64,000 bases of DNA, taken from Astropecten irregularis. Taxonomy: Eukaryota; Echinodermata; Asteroidea; Paxillosida; Astropectinidae. Positions 61,524 through 64,000 of the stretch are shown here, piece after piece (position 1 is the first letter of the stretch; each line of letters begins with the position of its first letter). Location of the stretch: assembly GCA_963971285.1 (NCBI GenBank), contig OZ020249.1, forward strand, positions 9,598,256 through 9,662,255, read 5' to 3'. The notes under the pieces are model-generated. The model saw only the letters and a program-made list of their open reading frames with translations. It was not told where the DNA came from and searched no databases. Position numbers and translations under genes: made by a program.

Positions 61524-64000
61524 CTGAAACAAAATACAAGAACCAGTGAGAGTCCAACTAAGTTAAGTCGTCCTCTCTCTTGAGGACGGCCAGAGCACAC
61601 TGGTTGAAACGTCGAGAACTTACTCTCATCGGTCCTTCTTAGGACCATACACCTTCCAAAAAGAGTGTTATACATGGTGTCTCTGCAAGTCTTACTCAAT
61701 TCAAGTACGTATTCTTGACTTGACAACAAACTGCCATACTAATTCCTGACAATTGACAGAGAACACACTGCCAGAAACATCAATTTAGACGCATCTTCTC
61801 TGACACACACACTCAAAAGTGTCTTTATATACAGGGTGTCCCAGAACAAACGCAACACTGTGTCGGGACCCATTATGTTAAAAATAAACTGTTTATCACT
61901 TCAAGATTCAGATATGTGATACAGCCATGTCTTGGCTATGACCATGTAGAATTTAAGCATATTGGGGCTGAAATTGGCGAAAATATGACCAATTGAAAGA
62001 GTACTCCTTAAAAACAAATTTGCAAGGATAACACGCATAGTGGTCAATACACACATATTGTGTATGAGGTTTTGAGGTTGGGTAATTCAGTCTTGGTTTT
62101 TTCACTAAATTTTAAGACAAATTTTGCTCAAATTCTACATGGTGATAGCCAAGACATAGCTGTATCACATATCTCAATCTTGAAGTGATAAACAGTTTAA
62201 TTTTCATATAATCGTTCTCGACACAAGTGTTGCGTTTTTTTGGAACACCCTATACAATGATGTCCAAGTAAACATCCTACATCGCGAATCCGTCATGCAA
62301 ATGTCATCTCATTTTACAAATTGACAGTTTAAAATAAACATACTTGGAGTTTAGGAGGGCCTGACGCGTTTTGATCCTAGCAGGATCTTTATTGAAGGCT
62401 AAAGGACGCCTGCTAGGATCGAAACGCATCAGGCCCTCCTAACTCAAATCATTTTATAAATTCCAGGTCATTATTTTGGTTGATGAGCAGTTTGCAGCAG
62501 TTTATTACTTACAAATTAAAGAAAAAGTTTACGCTTTTAATACTTTGAAGAAAGATTTGAGGCTTTGCATGGTGACAATTGGTATGTGGATCGGTTTGCG
62601 GAAACACCATGTAATAATCGTTCGTACTTTCGCACTTCTGTATCGTTCATACTTCTCGCAATTAAGGTCTCAACGTTTCGACTAGCCTGCTCTAGTCCTC
62701 ATGAGGAGACCATACTTTGGTCAAATTTATCACGCTCTGAGTTGGAATGCCTACTTACTTTGCACGACATGCTGCAGAACGGAGCCAGATCCAGGACCAA
62801 CGGGAAGTTGATGTGACGAGTGATTTTACGCAGAGAATAACCGACCTACACAAACAGACCAAAAACCAGTTAATGATGTCATCCACAAAGAAATATTACA
62901 GTGGAACACCATAATAACAAACACTGCTATACCGAACATTTGGCTATACCGAACATCATCCTTGGCTCCCAATTTTTGTGTACAATACACACCCAATATG
63001 GTTCTTTAAATCACTATAATGAAGGACCACTATAACAGACAATATCTGTGCATCCTGCCATGTTTGTTATAGTGCCGTTCTATTGTATAACTTAAGTCGT
63101 AGAATAAAAAGAAGCTCATAGGATTGCCCATGCTGTATGTTTGAAAAGAAAACTCATTTCGATAACCAAATAACTGACACGTACATGTAGGCATTATCAT
63201 TCAATTTGGCAAAACAGCATTAACAGCTTCCGAAATTGTTCATTGGTTTTGTTTAGTAATAAATTCATATTTCTTAAAAACTCATGGTTTTTAAACTTTA
63301 TACAAAATGTATAAAATCATACATTAGATGGTATAGTGTCCACAAAAAAAAAAGATCCAAAGTTTATACAGAATGAATTCTTTACAGCCATTTGTGAGTT
63401 AAATCTGAGTAGTATCTGGTACACAGACTTCTTTCATTACATACAAACACCCCACAAGCCTAATGAAAAAAGTTCAGTTCTAGTAAAACGCTTCAATTGC
63501 TAGACCTGCTGTCTAGTGCTTTTTTCACGAAATTCGAGCCCTGAAGGCGCATCTGAATTCTACTGAATCCAGTTCGAAAACACAGTTGAGAGGCTTGAAT
63601 TTAACAAAGGCCATGGAGGCCATGGCCTTCGTTGCCCCTGGTTCTTGGCCTTCGTGCCCCCTTCATTATTTCCATAGACATTATGATTTTCAAATGGAAG
63701 TGCCCCTTGCAATGGAAAAGTGGCCTTCCCCCTTTCAGAACCAAATTCAATGCCTGCAGTTGCAGCCACAACTGTAGTCCGCGGCCACTGCCAGACAATT
63801 GGGAAACGGCCTAAATTTATAGAGAATAAATTGTATGAGGTCAAATGTCATGACCTCAGGGCAAGGGTTAAAGGTGAATGACCTTACAGGGGAGGAGGTT
63901 TACCTGCTGGAATCTCTTGAGATGAAGGGTAAGAATGGAAGGTGGCTGGTGGATTAGGAGCTGCTTGCTAGCATCGGTGTACACGATCTTCTTGCATTTG
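61122..64000 (-). CDS. USP16/USP45: USP16/USP45-type ubiquitin C-terminal hydrolase, 3' exons (5' part outside window)
   Basis: Deubiquitinating cysteine protease; in vertebrates USP16 acts on histone H2A and ribosomal substrates, USP45 on ERCC1. Three minus-strand exons: 63904-64000 (open at the window edge), 62759-62845 and 61122-61523, all junctions phase 0 with GT-AG. Visible family marks: [43 protein letters not shown], the catalytic His in [11 protein letters not shown], the acid residue in YYISDSHI, and the shared terminus [12 protein letters not shown]. The Cys box and zinc-finger UBP domain must lie beyond 64000. Residues such as [12 protein letters not shown] and GIVEHSG look a little closer to USP45, but the two vertebrate genes may be co-orthologues. 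An inserted low-complexity loop ([20 protein letters not shown] and following) lies between His and Asp. Confidence 0.92.
61829..62252. mobile_element. Tc1/mariner-like MITE
   Basis: The ends TACAGGGTGTCCCAGAACAA and (inverse) ATAGGGTGTTCCAAAAAAAC with TA at the borders fit a TA-targeting element. Long inverted internal arms share TATGTGATACAGCCATGTCT and its complement. It lies in the last USP intron. Non-coding. Confidence 0.75.
62340..62460. repeat. Opposed copies of a GATCCT...GAAACGCGTCAGGCCC repeat
   Basis: GGAGGGCCTGACGCGTTTTG on the left mirrors CGAAACGCATCAGGCCCTCC on the right around a ~50-bp centre. Each has a GATCCT/AGGATC-type stem. The same text is at 36520-36570. It resembles the short ribozyme-like repeats of Penelope-like elements, but no intact hammerhead core is present. 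Confidence 0.5.
62547..62705 (-). repeat. Dispersed repeat with mutated hammerhead-like core (copy 2)
   Basis: Matches 32312-32480 closely from GAAGAAAGATTTGAGGCTTT to CTCTAGTC. The minus strand has the GACTAG/CTAGTC stem and GAAAC, but the preceding CTGATGA is CTCATGA with shortened spacing. The core would be inactive. It ends 54 bp before a USP exon. Confidence 0.55.
62759..62845 (-). CDS. USP16/USP45: USP16/45 penultimate exon
   Basis: 29 codons ([20 protein letters not shown] then APFCSMSCK), acceptor TGTGTAG, donor GTAAGT, phase 0 both sides. It is the highly conserved USP stretch after the LHLKRF box. Confidence 0.93.
62899..63085. mobile_element. pogo/Tigger-like MITE
   Basis: The left end CAGTGGAACACCATAATAAC and the right end GTTATAGTGCCGTTCTATTG are inverted repeats resembling the CAGTGGAACCCC termini of Tigger elements. 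TA is present on both sides (62897-62898 and 63086-63087). 187 bp, non-coding, in a USP intron. Confidence 0.75.
63088..63903 (-). other. USP16/45 intron, no further feature
   Basis: Intronic sequence up to the GTAAAC donor next to 63904. A GGCCTTC-rich patch at 63610-63780 keeps frames open on both strands but shows no protein family. Confidence 0.5.
63904..64000 (-). CDS. USP16/USP45: USP16/45 exon, partial at window edge
   Basis: 32 full codons visible ([20 protein letters not shown] then [12 protein letters not shown]). The LTLHLKRF box is diagnostic of USP catalytic domains. Confidence 0.9.

Overview
The window looks like nuclear DNA from a marine invertebrate deuterostome. I infer an echinoderm, perhaps a sea star. 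The grounds are spliced genes with animal orthologues, tRNA-headed SINEs, and many short TTAA-flanked inverted-repeat elements of a style I associate with echinoderm genomes. The species cannot be fixed from sequence alone. It is not bacterial: there are no operons, and the real genes are short exons separated by kilobase introns.

Three genes can be supported. (1) On the + strand, NSUN4 (mitochondrial rRNA m5C methyltransferase) runs from an ATG at 5157 to a stop at 29386. Exon 1 (5157-5276) encodes a basic mitochondrial-type leader. An 18.9 kb first intron follows, then exons at 24138-24963, 26893-27056 and 29110-29386. One exon carrying motif IV is missing, and a 200-N assembly gap (27596-27795) lies exactly where it should be. 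(2) On the - strand, a six-exon gene (48466 down to 38197) encodes a 233-residue protein with a hydrophobic N-terminus and a YccV/HspQ-like (hemimethylated-DNA-binding) domain. All splice phases agree. (3) On the - strand, the last three exons of a USP16/USP45-type ubiquitin hydrolase (beyond 64000 down to 61122) end the gene. NSUN4 and the YccV-like gene converge; the YccV-like gene and the USP gene are in tandem.

Most of the rest is mobile or repetitive DNA. 1-5156 holds MITEs, a hAT-like element with an 8-bp target duplication, a foldback element and a palindromic pair of tRNA-derived SINEs. 5.87-23.77 kb, entirely inside NSUN4 intron 1, is a composite array: 60-bp CpG-containing minisatellite units alternate with about a dozen 0.4 kb LTR-like blocks and two decayed Ty3-type gag fragments on the - strand. 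A foldback element whose inverted ends are themselves 16-bp tandem repeats is inserted in it with a 9-bp duplication. Two copies of a TATA-containing block sit in the flanks.

24-38 kb carries the NSUN4 3' exons, a LINE tail, foldback elements, SINEs, TTAA MITEs and an array of dimeric ~470-bp repeats bracketed by inverted tRNA-like sequences. 38-48.5 kb is the YccV-like gene, with two intronic minisatellites (21-bp and ~110-bp units). 48.5-61 kb is intergenic and dominated by MITEs, plus a 2.0 kb element with ~450-bp terminal inverted repeats and a 9-bp target duplication (Mutator-like signature). 61-64 kb is the USP 3' end with pogo/mariner-like MITEs in its introns.

The strongest candidates for something undescribed are the composite minisatellite/LTR/gag array in NSUN4 intron 1 and the foldback element with tandem-repeat termini.
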